A stretch of DNA of 64,000 nt from JAOAFX01 sp965649105 (GTDB lineage: Bacteria > Hydrothermota > Tepidihabitantia > SM23-42 > JAOAFX01), in assembly GCA_965649105.1 (NCBI GenBank), contig CBFGJP010000001.1, positions 39,532-103,531 on the forward strand, read 5' to 3'. Numbering within the stretch: position 1 is the stretch's first letter; each line of letters begins with the position of its first letter. Position numbers and translations under genes: made by a program. Positions 19,166 to 28,247 of the stretch are shown piece after piece. A model generated the notes under the pieces. That model was not told the DNA's origin, searched no databases, and worked only from the letters and a program-made list of their open reading frames with translations.

Positions 19166-19768
19166 ATGGAAAAAAATAAAAAAACGATTGAATCATCAAA
19201 TAATAAAATTACCAGTATAATAATCTGCGGAGTTGGCGGTCAGGGTATATTGCTTTCCTCAGATATTCTTTGTACTGCGGCATTTCTGGCGGGATACGAT
19301 GTAAAAAAAAGTGAAATACATGGAATGGCCCAGCGTGGCGGCAGTGTAATAACGCATGCACGATTTGGTAAAAAAGTATATTCACCACTCGTAGAAGAAG
19401 GCAGTGCTGATTTTATTCTGGCATTTGAAAAACTGGAGGCATTGAGATACAGTTATTTTCTGAAAGAAAAAGGGATAATCATTTTGAATGACCTTGAAAT
19501 TCCGCCCATGAGTGTACTTACCGGTGAAAGAAAATATCCTGAAGATTTAATTAATAAATTAAAAAGCATTGCTACTGTAAATTTAGTCCCCGCTCAGGAT
19601 ATTGCCTTGAGATTGGGTAATGTGCGCGTAGCCAATGTCGTACTTTTAGGCAGTATTGCGAAATTTTTGCATTTTCCTAAAGAAGTCTGGATTGAAGCAA
19701 TAAAAGAAAATGTGAAACCACAATATCACGATTTGAATATTAAGGCATTTGAGCAGGGATTACTTTGA
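19166..19768 (+). CDS. iorB: Indolepyruvate ferredoxin oxidoreductase, beta subunit
   Basis: A 200-residue partner of IorA and a member of the 2-oxoacid oxidoreductase gamma/beta-domain family. ICGVGGQGILLSSDILC near the N-terminus and SEIHGMAQRGGSVITHARFG are the diagnostic blocks. The gene begins 2 nt after the iorA stop. It contains no Fe-S motif, as expected. The N-terminal 12 residues are lysine- and asparagine-rich and may not be conserved; a start further downstream is possible. Confidence 0.92.
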   Translation: MEKNKKTIESSNNKITSIIICGVGGQGILLSSDILCTAAFLAGYDVKKSEIHGMAQRGGSVITHARFGKKVYSPLVEEGSADFILAFEKLEALRYSYFLKEKGIIILNDLEIPPMSVLTGERKYPEDLINKLKSIATVNLVPAQDIALRLGNVRVANVVLLGSIAKFLHFPKEVWIEAIKENVKPQYHDLNIKAFEQGLL

Positions 19769-19865
19769 TATTTGTTCGATCAGTTTTATCCCCAAGCGAT
19801 TGCAGAATAAATCTTTAGCTCTGAACTTATTGCATTTATCCGATTACTTGTTTCTCTAATAATTC

Positions 19866-19893
19866 TTGACTTTATTAGCTTTATGGGTAGAAT
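19866..19893 (+). promoter_or_regulatory. Promoter of the lolA-like operon
   Basis: TTGACT (19866-19871), a 16-bp spacer and TAGAAT (19888-19893). Transcription would start near 19900. The ATG at 19915 follows an AAAGGAAG ribosome binding site, so the leader is only about 15 nt. Confidence 0.75.
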
Positions 19894-19914
19894 TATTTTA
19901 TGAAAGGAAGTAAA

Positions 19915-20535
19915 ATGAACAAATTAATTATATTCTCATTTACTTTGCTATTGATTACAGGAATTGCTCAGCCGCAAAACTTAGATAGTATCATTAACAA
20001 AACAATTGCCCATTATCAAAACCTTAATAGTTTTTACATAGAATTCTCCCAGAATTTCTGCGAAAAAAATTCTGGTATCTGTCAGAATTTTGATGGCACC
20101 GTATACTTTCTTAGACCCAATTATTTCCGTATGGAAATAAAAGCACCCAAACAGATTTATGTCGGTGATAGTATCTCACTATGGATTTATCTTCCGGATA
20201 AAAAAAGGGCCATAAGGCAGCACTTTGGTGCCCAGATTCCGTTCGCGGTTAACCCTGATATTTTTCTCAAGGATTATAACCAAAGATTTAATGCCGAATT
20301 GAAAATAAACAAAAATTATGAAATAATTATGACGCCCAAGGAAGATACCGAAATTTATAAAAAAATAATCGTCACGATTGACTCTCAAAAATACGAAATA
20401 ATTGGAATCACCATTTTGGACGAAACCGATGCCGAGAATAAATTCATCTTCAAAAATATTCAGTTGAATAAAAAGATATCTAAAACATTATTTGAATTTA
20501 AACCACCTAAAGGGACTGAGGTCATTGAAGATTAA
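19915..20535 (+). CDS. lolA: LolA-like outer-membrane lipoprotein carrier
   Basis: A 206-residue periplasmic protein that would chaperone lipoproteins across the periplasm to the outer membrane. A signal peptide (MNKLIIFSFTLLLITGIAQP) precedes an incomplete beta-barrel of LolA type: HYQNLNSFYIEFSQ, GTVYFLRPNYFRMEI, SLWIYLPDKKRAIRQ and a final FEFKPPKGTEVI are all LolA-like. I use the ATG at 19915 because an AAAGGAAG sequence precedes it; an ATG at 19900 lies at the likely transcription start. Family homology is convincing, orthology less so. It leads a six-gene operon. Confidence 0.82.
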   Translation: MNKLIIFSFTLLLITGIAQPQNLDSIINKTIAHYQNLNSFYIEFSQNFCEKNSGICQNFDGTVYFLRPNYFRMEIKAPKQIYVGDSISLWIYLPDKKRAIRQHFGAQIPFAVNPDIFLKDYNQRFNAELKINKNYEIIMTPKEDTEIYKKIIVTIDSQKYEIIGITILDETDAENKFIFKNIQLNKKISKTLFEFKPPKGTEVIED

Positions 20536-20542
20536 ATTCTTA

Positions 20543-20923
20543 ATGGACAATAAGTGTTTTGCCTGTGGTACTGATAATCCCATCGGATTACATCTCGATA
20601 TTCGTGAAAATCCAAATGGAGTGTATGCAAAGATAAAACTAAGCCCGATATATCAAGGTTATCAGCAGGTGATACATGGCGGCATTGTTTCAACGATTCT
20701 TGACGAAATGGCAGTTTGGGCATCGTTCAAAAAAGGCAAAAAGGCTGTTACTGCCGAACTGAATGTGCGGATAAAAAAACCAATGCTTTCAGATACAGAA
20801 TATATTGCTATCGGACGGGTGATAAATACAAAGTATAATCTCGTAATTGCGCAGGCAGAGATAAAAGACTCAAATGAAAAGGTTATTGCCTGTGCCGATT
20901 TGAAATTGATAGAGATTGATTAA
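20543..20923 (+). CDS. Hotdog-fold thioesterase, PaaI-like
   Basis: A 126-residue single hotdog domain. CFACGTDNPIGLHL at the N-terminus and QVIHGGIVSTILDEMAVW (the HGG turn and the helix with the catalytic acidic residue) are typical of the PaaI/YbgC-like acyl-CoA thioesterases; FKKGKKAVTAELNVRIKKP also fits. The acyl substrate is unknown. The ATG at 20543 is chosen because family similarity begins there. It sits between the lolA-like gene (8 nt gap) and rimO (overlap of 8 nt). Confidence 0.85.
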   Translation: MDNKCFACGTDNPIGLHLDIRENPNGVYAKIKLSPIYQGYQQVIHGGIVSTILDEMAVWASFKKGKKAVTAELNVRIKKPMLSDTEYIAIGRVINTKYNLVIAQAEIKDSNEKVIACADLKLIEID

Positions 20924-22151
20924 GGTATATTTCATTTCGCTGGGCTGTCCCAAGAACCTTGTTGATTCAGAAAAGATAATGGGAACTTTGGAAAAAAACG
21001 GCGTAACACTCGGCTCCAGTCTGCAGGAAAGCGATATTGTCATAATCAATACTTGTGGATTTATAAGACCTGCCTTGAAAGAAACTGAGAGGGAAGTGGA
21101 AAAGAGTTTAAGATTTAATAATAATAAAGAGGTTTATGTATACGGTTGTGCGGTCAATCGAGCACGTGATTTTTTATCTAAAAAGTTTCCTGGAGTCAAA
21201 ACCTGGTATTATATAACTGAAAGAAAAAAGCTTATTAAAGATATCCTAAAAAAGGTTCCAAAAACTGACGCAAGATTGTTGACAACATCAGGTTATGCTT
21301 ATCTCAAGATCGCCGATGGGTGCTCAAATCATTGTTCATATTGTACAATTCCTATGATCAAAGGAGAATTTAAAAGTTTAAATTTTAACGACCTCATCAA
21401 TGAAGCAGCAGCGCTAGCAAAACTGGGCATAAAAGAGTTGATCCTCATTGCTCAGGATACAGCACGGTATGGCTTGGACTTGTATAATAAAAAAATGATT
21501 GTGCCACTTATAAGAGAACTCTCAAGATTAAAAGGAATTGAATGGATAAGGTTGTTATATGCCCATCCCAGATCATTGACTGATGAATTAATATCCGAGA
21601 TAAAAAATAATCCGAAAGTCTGTAAATATCTTGACCTTCCAATTCAACATATCAATGACCGAATTCTTAAATTGATGAATCGTTATATCACAAAAAAAGA
21701 AATTTTAAGATTGATAAAAAAATTAAAGGGCATAACCCTGCGTACAACAGTAATCGTTGGTTTTCCAACGGAAACTGATGAAGAATTTGATGAACTTTTT
21801 GATTTCTTGCAAAAAGGCTACTTTGATTGGCTCGGTGTTTTTAAATATTATCAGGAAAAAGATACACCCGCTGGTCTGTTAAAACAACTTCCATCTTATG
21901 TTGTCAATAAAAGATTTAATAAATTGATAAAACTTCAGCAGAGAGTAATAAAATATAAGAACAGGCAAAGAATAAATAAATCTTTCAGGGTTCTTGTTCA
22001 TCAAAAAAACAAGTATTTTATTGGACATACCGATTTTGCCGCACCTGATATTGATGGGCAGATAATAATCAGACACGAAAATGTAGAATTGGGTAAATTT
22101 TATTGTCTTAAAATAAAAGACGCAAAAGGGGCTGACCTTTATGCCTATTGA
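20916..22151 (+). CDS. rimO: Ribosomal protein S12 methylthiotransferase
   Basis: A 411-residue radical SAM enzyme that adds a methylthio group to an aspartate of ribosomal protein S12. Three Cys of the N-terminal UPF0004 domain are seen (SLGCPKNLVDSE, NTCGFI, YGCAVNRA). The radical SAM cluster motif is DGCSNHCSYCTIP, followed by DLPIQHINDRIL and VIVGFPTETDEEF, and a TRAM domain at the C-terminus. SLGCPKN marks RimO rather than MiaB. The start is TTG and overlaps the thioesterase gene. Confidence 0.92.
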   Translation: MIKVYFISLGCPKNLVDSEKIMGTLEKNGVTLGSSLQESDIVIINTCGFIRPALKETEREVEKSLRFNNNKEVYVYGCAVNRARDFLSKKFPGVKTWYYITERKKLIKDILKKVPKTDARLLTTSGYAYLKIADGCSNHCSYCTIPMIKGEFKSLNFNDLINEAAALAKLGIKELILIAQDTARYGLDLYNKKMIVPLIRELSRLKGIEWIRLLYAHPRSLTDELISEIKNNPKVCKYLDLPIQHINDRILKLMNRYITKKEILRLIKKLKGITLRTTVIVGFPTETDEEFDELFDFLQKGYFDWLGVFKYYQEKDTPAGLLKQLPSYVVNKRFNKLIKLQQRVIKYKNRQRINKSFRVLVHQKNKYFIGHTDFAAPDIDGQIIIRHENVELGKFYCLKIKDAKGADLYAY

Positions 22152-22908
22152 TCTTATAGTTATAACCATCTCTTGTATTATCAGTCACATTGATTTTCCG
22201 CTTGAATTTAATGGGCGCGTTTTCCTTGGGAAGTACCTTAATAGTGATACGGCCAGATTCAACATGGATGCTTCAGCACAAATGAGATGTACAATGATAA
22301 GATATAAAAATCTTTCTTATTATATGGAGTATAGAGATGATCTCGATATGGCAGAACAGAAAGGCGGCGTCTCTCTTGACCCGAGATATTCACATTATTA
22401 TGTCACAGGTGGTTTCGAATATAAATTTTCAAAATCCTTCTGCCAGGTCTCGTTTGTCCACGATTGTGTCCATGATATTGATTACGAAGTAACAGGGACG
22501 CCAGTTTTTAACCGACTCTCTTTGCTCTTTGCCAATTCCGCATACCATCCAGCGAATATAATAATAACAAATGAAAAATTCCTCTGGGCATTCAGCACAA
22601 AATTCTATCCACACTGGGAATATCATGGCTGGGATATAAATGCTGGTGCTGACTATCAGCTCGATTTTAATATCGATCTTACATTCAAATTTTATGATAA
22701 AAAATCCTTCGCTGCTTTCACCAACCTATATCTATTGGTATGTAAAAGTGATACCACAGTTTACCATCAGGATTTTGTTCGAATGAATGTTTTTTATAAA
22801 AATTTCAGTCGCAGATTTGGGGTTGAGTTAAAATATAATTTTTATAATAACGACCCAATAAAGGATCCGGGAGGCTTATGGCTACTTTCAGTATTTGTGG
22901 AATTTTAA
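22141..22908 (+). CDS. Putative outer-membrane beta-barrel protein
   Basis: A 255-residue protein of no recognised family. A short hydrophobic N-terminus (MPIDLIVITISCIISHI) could be a signal peptide. The rest alternates polar and hydrophobic residues with many aromatic residues (YYMEYRDDLDMA, YYVTGGFEYKF, INAGADYQLDFNIDLTF, VFYKNFSRRFGVELKYNF). It ends in LLSVFVEF, a terminal phenylalanine as in BamA-folded barrels. A barrel of 8-12 strands is a reasonable inference. It overlaps rimO by 11 nt and the next TPR gene by 31 nt. Confidence 0.6.
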   Translation: MPIDLIVITISCIISHIDFPLEFNGRVFLGKYLNSDTARFNMDASAQMRCTMIRYKNLSYYMEYRDDLDMAEQKGGVSLDPRYSHYYVTGGFEYKFSKSFCQVSFVHDCVHDIDYEVTGTPVFNRLSLLFANSAYHPANIIITNEKFLWAFSTKFYPHWEYHGWDINAGADYQLDFNIDLTFKFYDKKSFAAFTNLYLLVCKSDTTVYHQDFVRMNVFYKNFSRRFGVELKYNFYNNDPIKDPGGLWLLSVFVEF

Positions 22909-24509
22909 TATTAAATCTTCTGTCTTTCAATCAAGCAGGCAATTCTTACGAATTATTCAGCATTGGTTGTCAGCTTGAACTTGAAGGCAAAATTTCTGAG
23001 GCAATAAATTATTATCTAAATGCCCTCCAATTCGACCCGACCGCAAAAGAGTTATACTTTTCTCTCGCCAGTGCATTTTATAAAATAAAGGAATTTGATA
23101 AAGGAATTGAATATGCGCATAAAGGACTAGCCTTCGTCAGTGATAGTTCTGAAATGTACGGTTTGATTGCCGCAGGATACATTGGAAAGGGCGACCTTAA
23201 GAATGCAGTCACGATCTATAAAAAAATAAACGAATTGAAACCTTTAGATACCGGAGTAATTCAAACTATCGCTTTAATCTATGAAGGTATGGGCGATTTA
23301 AACTCCGCAATGAAGACACTCCTTGAATTTCCTGATAGTCTCAAAAATGCTGATATATATAACCGTTTAGGAACGATAGCAGGAAAATCTCAAAATCATA
23401 TGGATGCCATTAAGTATTACAAACAGGCATATGTCCTTGATACAACAAAAGCCCTTCCCCTAATTGGTATCGGCACAGGATTTGATATTTTGAATGTAAA
23501 GGATTCGGCAATATACTACTATGAGCTTGCATTAAAATACGATGATTCCAATGATCTTCGTAAAAGACTTCTTGACCTTTACAGTGATACCGAACAATAT
23601 GAAAAAATAATCAGTGTTGCTCATGAAATACTAAAGTTTGATTATTACGACGCTTATGTCCGCAGAAGTCTCGGTTTTGCATTATACAAATTAGGCTTAT
23701 TTAATGAAGCCCTGAATGAATTTTTAATAAGTGCGGGTCTAAATCCACTGGACGATTATTCCCGTTTTTACATTGCACGCATAAATCTTGAGAAAAGAAA
23801 ATACGATGAAGCACAGCAGGCGATTGAGGATGCAATTAAAATCAATCCCAATTTTACCGAACTATGGGTTTATGCTGGATTTATTGCGCTGGATAAAAAA
23901 GAATATAAGGTCGCAAGATATTACTTTACCGAAGCAGCGTATCGCAATGCGGATATGTCGCAAATCTACTACTTACTTGGTGTTGCTTGTGAACTTGATA
24001 GTGAATTTACTAATGCCTATTTCCATTATAAGAAATCTTTGCTCTTGAATCCTCAATCCCTGCCGGTTTTATCTGCCCTTGCCAGTATATGTGAACGTCT
24101 TGGCAGAGAAAATGAAGCCCTGCGTACATTTGAAAAAATTATTCAGATTGACTCTACCAATGCTACTGCCCTGAATTATGTTGGGTATACTTACGCAGAG
24201 CGTGGTGAAAAATTAGATTATGCCTTGGATTTGATTGAAAGGGCGCTACTGATTGAACCGAACAATGGTTATATAATTGATTCCAGAGGATGGGTTCATT
24301 ACCAAAAGGGTGATTATGAGGCTGCCCTCATCGATTTAAAGAGAGCAAGCGAACTCGTTGAAGATGCAGTGATCTTTGAGCATTTGGGGGATGTATATTT
24401 GAAACTCAATGAAGTTGAAAGGGCAATCGAAATGTACAAAAAGGTTATTAATCTCGACCCACAAAATAAAACCGTGAGGCATAAATTATTAAGATTGGAA
24501 GGAAAATGA
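22878..24509 (+). CDS. Exported multi-TPR protein
   Basis: A 543-residue protein with a signal-like N-terminus (CGILILNLLSFNQAGNS) followed by about fourteen tandem tetratricopeptide repeats from residue 25 to the end (for example YFSLASAFYKIKEFDKGIEYA and LGDVYLKLNEVERAIEMYKK). It is probably periplasmic or anchored in the envelope and may assemble with the neighbouring barrel protein, which it overlaps by 31 nt. GGGAGG lies just before the ATG. The C-terminal repeats (NYVGYTYAERGEKLDYALDLI, GWVHYQKGDYEAALIDL) resemble those of many bacterial envelope TPR proteins. Confidence 0.8.
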   Translation: MATFSICGILILNLLSFNQAGNSYELFSIGCQLELEGKISEAINYYLNALQFDPTAKELYFSLASAFYKIKEFDKGIEYAHKGLAFVSDSSEMYGLIAAGYIGKGDLKNAVTIYKKINELKPLDTGVIQTIALIYEGMGDLNSAMKTLLEFPDSLKNADIYNRLGTIAGKSQNHMDAIKYYKQAYVLDTTKALPLIGIGTGFDILNVKDSAIYYYELALKYDDSNDLRKRLLDLYSDTEQYEKIISVAHEILKFDYYDAYVRRSLGFALYKLGLFNEALNEFLISAGLNPLDDYSRFYIARINLEKRKYDEAQQAIEDAIKINPNFTELWVYAGFIALDKKEYKVARYYFTEAAYRNADMSQIYYLLGVACELDSEFTNAYFHYKKSLLLNPQSLPVLSALASICERLGRENEALRTFEKIIQIDSTNATALNYVGYTYAERGEKLDYALDLIERALLIEPNNGYIIDSRGWVHYQKGDYEAALIDLKRASELVEDAVIFEHLGDVYLKLNEVERAIEMYKKVINLDPQNKTVRHKLLRLEGK

Positions 24510-25762
24510 TGGAACCATATCGTATAAAAGTTATTGAGCCTCTGAGGAAAACAACCCGGAATCAGCGCGTCGAGATATTAAAAAAGACAGGCTATAATCT
24601 TTTTCTCATCCCTGCCCGTTATGTATACCTCGATTTTATCTCAGATTCTGGTACTGGTGCAATGAGTGCCTGGGCCTGGTCCGAAATGATTGCAGCAGAA
24701 GAAGATTTTTCTGGTCAGAAAGCAAGTGAAGATTTCATAAATATTGCTCGAAAGATCACTGGCTTTCCTTTTATACAACCAGTGCATCAGGGTAGAACTG
24801 CCGAAAATATTCTGTTCAATTTATTTTTCAAAAAGGGTGATAGAATTATCTCTAATACTCACTTTGAGACAACCCGGGCAAACCTTGAGAAAATCGGCTG
24901 TGCAGTCACTGATATCCCTGATTTCACACCACCCTTCTGTGGAAACATAGATCTAAATAGACTGGAATCAGCCGTAAAAAAAGATAATAAGATAAAAGCT
25001 GTGGTGTTAACGCTCACCAACAATATAAAAGGTGGGCAACCAGTTTCCCTTGAAAATATAAAACAGACACATCGAATCATAAAAAAAATTGGTGCCCTTT
25101 TGATATTCGATGCAAGCCGATTTGCCGATAATGCCTATTTCATAAAAAAATATTCCGATTCAAGAAAATCAATATCGAGCATATGCCATGAAATGTTCCG
25201 ATACTGTGATATTCTATACCTAAGCAGTAAAAAAGACGGACTCGTAAATATCGGCGGATTTATCGGTCTGCGCGATAGAAAGAAATATGAGCAATTGAGA
25301 GAAAAGATTATTGAACAAGAATCATATCCAAGTTCGGGTGGCCTTGCAGCAAGAGACCTTGCCGCAATGGCGGTTGGACTCAAAGAATCCATTGACGAAG
25401 AGTTTCTTAAATCACATATCGAAAAGGTTCGTTATCTGGGCAAAGTTTTAAAAAATAACGGGGTAAAAATTTTTGAACCGCTCGGTGGTCATGGTGTTGT
25501 AATAATTCCAAAATCTAATAATCCATATCCCGCCTATACATTAGGTGCCATGATTTACCTTGAAACAGGCATAAGGGGTGGTGTATTTGGTAATGAATTT
25601 AGACTTGCAATTCCAAGAAGAGTTTATACTTCTGAACATCTCAAATATGCCGGCGAGGCGATAAGTTTTGTTTATAATAAAAAACCAAAATTCACATTAA
25701 AATTAATAAATAGACCAAAAACTTTTTTCAATTTCTTCGCCCGATTCACCGCCGAAAAATAA
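24506..25762 (+). CDS. Tryptophanase/tyrosine phenol-lyase family beta-eliminating lyase
   Basis: A 418-residue PLP-dependent lyase of the family that splits tryptophan to indole, pyruvate and ammonia or tyrosine to phenol, pyruvate and ammonia. DFISDSGTGAMSAWAWSEM, QGRTAENILFNLFF, FDASRFADNAYFI and the PLP-lysine block LSSKKDGLVNIGGF (Lys243 probably binds PLP) are clear. The tail GGVFGNEFRLAIPRRVYT holds the substrate carboxylate-binding Arg region. It is about 40 residues shorter than the enterobacterial enzymes, so the substrate cannot be assigned; KKDGLVNIGG is nearer to TPL wording. It ends the lolA-like operon. Confidence 0.85.
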   Translation: MMEPYRIKVIEPLRKTTRNQRVEILKKTGYNLFLIPARYVYLDFISDSGTGAMSAWAWSEMIAAEEDFSGQKASEDFINIARKITGFPFIQPVHQGRTAENILFNLFFKKGDRIISNTHFETTRANLEKIGCAVTDIPDFTPPFCGNIDLNRLESAVKKDNKIKAVVLTLTNNIKGGQPVSLENIKQTHRIIKKIGALLIFDASRFADNAYFIKKYSDSRKSISSICHEMFRYCDILYLSSKKDGLVNIGGFIGLRDRKKYEQLREKIIEQESYPSSGGLAARDLAAMAVGLKESIDEEFLKSHIEKVRYLGKVLKNNGVKIFEPLGGHGVVIIPKSNNPYPAYTLGAMIYLETGIRGGVFGNEFRLAIPRRVYTSEHLKYAGEAISFVYNKKPKFTLKLINRPKTFFNFFARFTAEK

Positions 25763-25790
25763 ACTTTATTTCTATAAATTTGTCTAACTC

Positions 25791-25818
25791 TTGACAACCT
25801 ATAGATTTTATATAAAAT
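25791..25818 (+). promoter_or_regulatory. Promoter of clpC-bamA
   Basis: TTGACA (25791-25796), a 16-bp spacer and TAAAAT (25813-25818). A leader of about 20 nt with AAGGAGG precedes the TTG start at 25845. No CtsR- or CIRCE-like operator is evident. Confidence 0.8.
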
Positions 25819-25844
25819 CAATGTAGGTAGTTAAGGAGGTTTAT

Positions 25845-28247
25845 TTGCAGGAACGATTTACCGAAAGAGTTAGAAAGATATTGCATATTGCCCGTGAAGA
25901 GGCGATAAAATTTAGACATAATTTTATAGGAACTGAGCATCTTCTTTTGGCAATGATTAAAGAAGGCGAAGGTGTCGGTGCTATGGTTTTGATAAACTTA
26001 GGTGTAGAATTAGGAGAATTATTAAAGGCAATTGAAAATTCTATAACAATTGGACCGGGTGGTAAGATTGATGTAACCCTGGGTAATGAAGCGCGCCTCT
26101 GTCTTAATTATGCAATGGAAGAAGCAAAAAATCTTGGTCACACCTATGTAGGTACTGAACATTTATTATTAGGTATCATAAGGACTGAAGGAAGCATTGG
26201 TGCCCAGATTCTTAGTTCTATGGGCATTGATTATGAAATAGCAAAGAACGAAATTATCCAATTATTAAAACCCGAAGGTGTTGCTGCAGGAAAGGCAAAA
26301 GGAAAACAAAGGGGTTCCGCCCTTGATTTATTTTCAAGAGACCTTACTCAACTCGCCCGCGAAGGTAAACTTGACCCGATAATAGGAAGAGAAAATGAAA
26401 TTGAACGGGTTATACAGATTCTATCCAGGAGGAAAAAGAATAATCCAGTACTAATCGGTGAAGCGGGGGTTGGGAAAACCGCAATCGTTGAAGGACTTGC
26501 TCAAGATATAGTTTCGGGTAATGTTCCGGATTCCTTAAAGAATAAACGGGTTCTTGCCCTTGATATGGCATCTATTGTAGCGGGTACCAAGTATCGTGGA
26601 CAATTTGAAGAAAGACTCAAGGCAGTGATCAATGAAGTTACCAATAACAAAGAGATAATACTGTTTATTGACGAGCTTCACACAATCGTTGGCGCAGGTG
26701 CAGCAGAAGGTGCGATTGACGCATCAAATATGCTCAAACCGGCGCTGGCAAGAGGCGAACTCCAGTGCATCGGTGCCACAACCCTTGAGGATTATCGGCG
26801 CTATATTGAAAAAAACGGTGCATTGGAACGAAGATTCCAACCCGTTATCGTTAATCCACCAACGGTTCAGGAAACAATTGGAATATTAAAAGGATTAAAA
26901 GAAAATTATGAAAAGCATCATCAGGTGATATATTCCGATGAAGCACTTGAGGCTGCCGCATATCTTTCTGATCGATATATTATCGACCGATTCCTACCTG
27001 ATAAAGCAATCGACGTCATTGATGAAGCCGGTGCAAAGGTAAAATTATCAAAAATTACTAAAGACCCCAAGGTGGTTGAACTGGAAAATAAACTTCTTGA
27101 AATTAAAAAGACAAAAGATAAAATGGTTGCCGAACAAAAATATGAAGAGGCGGCTGAATTACATAAAGAAGAATTAAAAATCCAAGAGCAGATAAAAAAG
27201 AGAAAAGAGCAACAGAGCGAAAGTTCCAAACCAGTTGTTTGTGAAGAAGATATCGCCTTCGTAGTGTCGCGCTGGACCGGAATTCCGGTATCAAAAATCG
27301 AAGAGAAAGAATCGAAACGTTTATTAAAAATGGAAGAAGAACTTCGAAAAAAGATTGTGGGGCAAGATGAGGCAATTAAAGTCATATCCCGGGCGATAAG
27401 ACGAAGCCGTGCCGGCGTGAAGGATCCCCGGCGACCGATTGGCTCTTTTATCTTCCTGGGACCAACCGGTGTCGGAAAAACAGAACTTGCCCGCAGACTG
27501 GCAGAGTTTCTTTTCAACGATTTAAATTCCCTCATTACTCTTGACATGTCGGAATATATGGAGAAATTCAATGTATCAAGACTGATCGGTGCCCCGCCTG
27601 GATATGTTGGTTATGAAGAGGGTGGACAATTGACCGAAAAAGTAAGGCGCAAACCCTATTCGGTTGTCCTCTTTGATGAAATTGAAAAGGCTCATCCAGA
27701 TGTGTTTAATATCTTACTTCAGATTCTTGAAGATGGGCAACTTACGGATTCTTTTGGCAGAAAGGTGGATTTCAAAAATACTGTAGTAATTATGACATCA
27801 AATATCGGAACTGCTGATATAAAGCGGAGTGATGGACTTGGATTTGCCAAAGTTGATCCCAATGTATCTTACGATAAAATGAAAGAAAGATTATTGGAAG
27901 AAGTCAAAAAACTATTTAATCCCGAATTCCTCAATCGCGTTGATGAAATAGTGGTATTCAAGCAATTAACGAAAGAAGATATGAAAAAGATTGTAGATAT
28001 CCTCATTGCCGAGCTTGAAGAAAGATTAGATGACAAGAAAATGGTTCTTGAACTTGATGAATCGAGTAAAGAATTACTGGTGGAAGAAGGATTCGACCCT
28101 CAATACGGCGCGCGCCCTATTAGAAGAACAATAAGAAGATTAATTGAAGACCCGCTTTCCGAAGAAATCTTGAAAGGAAACATAAAAGAAGGTAAGCATA
28201 TAAAACTCATTCGGGCAGGTGACCGACTGGAATTCAAAGTTAAATGA
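25845..28247 (+). CDS. clpC: ATP-dependent Clp protease ATP-binding subunit ClpC
   Basis: An 800-residue AAA+ unfoldase that feeds substrates to ClpP. Two Clp_N repeats occupy residues 1-145, then AAA domain 1 with Walker A GEAGVGKTAIVEGL (from about 205) and Walker B LFIDELHTIVGAG. A UVR-type middle segment (MVAEQKYEEAAELHKEE) marks ClpC rather than ClpA or ClpB. AAA domain 2 has GPTGVGKTELARRL (from about 539) and LFDEIEKAHPDVF. The ClpP-binding loop is GLGF. The TTG start is fixed by AAGGAGG 6-7 nt upstream. It overlaps bamA by 4 nt. Confidence 0.95.
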   Translation: MQERFTERVRKILHIAREEAIKFRHNFIGTEHLLLAMIKEGEGVGAMVLINLGVELGELLKAIENSITIGPGGKIDVTLGNEARLCLNYAMEEAKNLGHTYVGTEHLLLGIIRTEGSIGAQILSSMGIDYEIAKNEIIQLLKPEGVAAGKAKGKQRGSALDLFSRDLTQLAREGKLDPIIGRENEIERVIQILSRRKKNNPVLIGEAGVGKTAIVEGLAQDIVSGNVPDSLKNKRVLALDMASIVAGTKYRGQFEERLKAVINEVTNNKEIILFIDELHTIVGAGAAEGAIDASNMLKPALARGELQCIGATTLEDYRRYIEKNGALERRFQPVIVNPPTVQETIGILKGLKENYEKHHQVIYSDEALEAAAYLSDRYIIDRFLPDKAIDVIDEAGAKVKLSKITKDPKVVELENKLLEIKKTKDKMVAEQKYEEAAELHKEELKIQEQIKKRKEQQSESSKPVVCEEDIAFVVSRWTGIPVSKIEEKESKRLLKMEEELRKKIVGQDEAIKVISRAIRRSRAGVKDPRRPIGSFIFLGPTGVGKTELARRLAEFLFNDLNSLITLDMSEYMEKFNVSRLIGAPPGYVGYEEGGQLTEKVRRKPYSVVLFDEIEKAHPDVFNILLQILEDGQLTDSFGRKVDFKNTVVIMTSNIGTADIKRSDGLGFAKVDPNVSYDKMKERLLEEVKKLFNPEFLNRVDEIVVFKQLTKEDMKKIVDILIAELEERLDDKKMVLELDESSKELLVEEGFDPQYGARPIRRTIRRLIEDPLSEEILKGNIKEGKHIKLIRAGDRLEFKVK

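Noticed and set aside
26921..27571. A 216-codon open frame on the minus strand within clpC
   Set aside because: It is a mirror of the highly conserved clpC sequence, has serine-rich composition typical of antisense frames, and has no ribosome binding site or homology.
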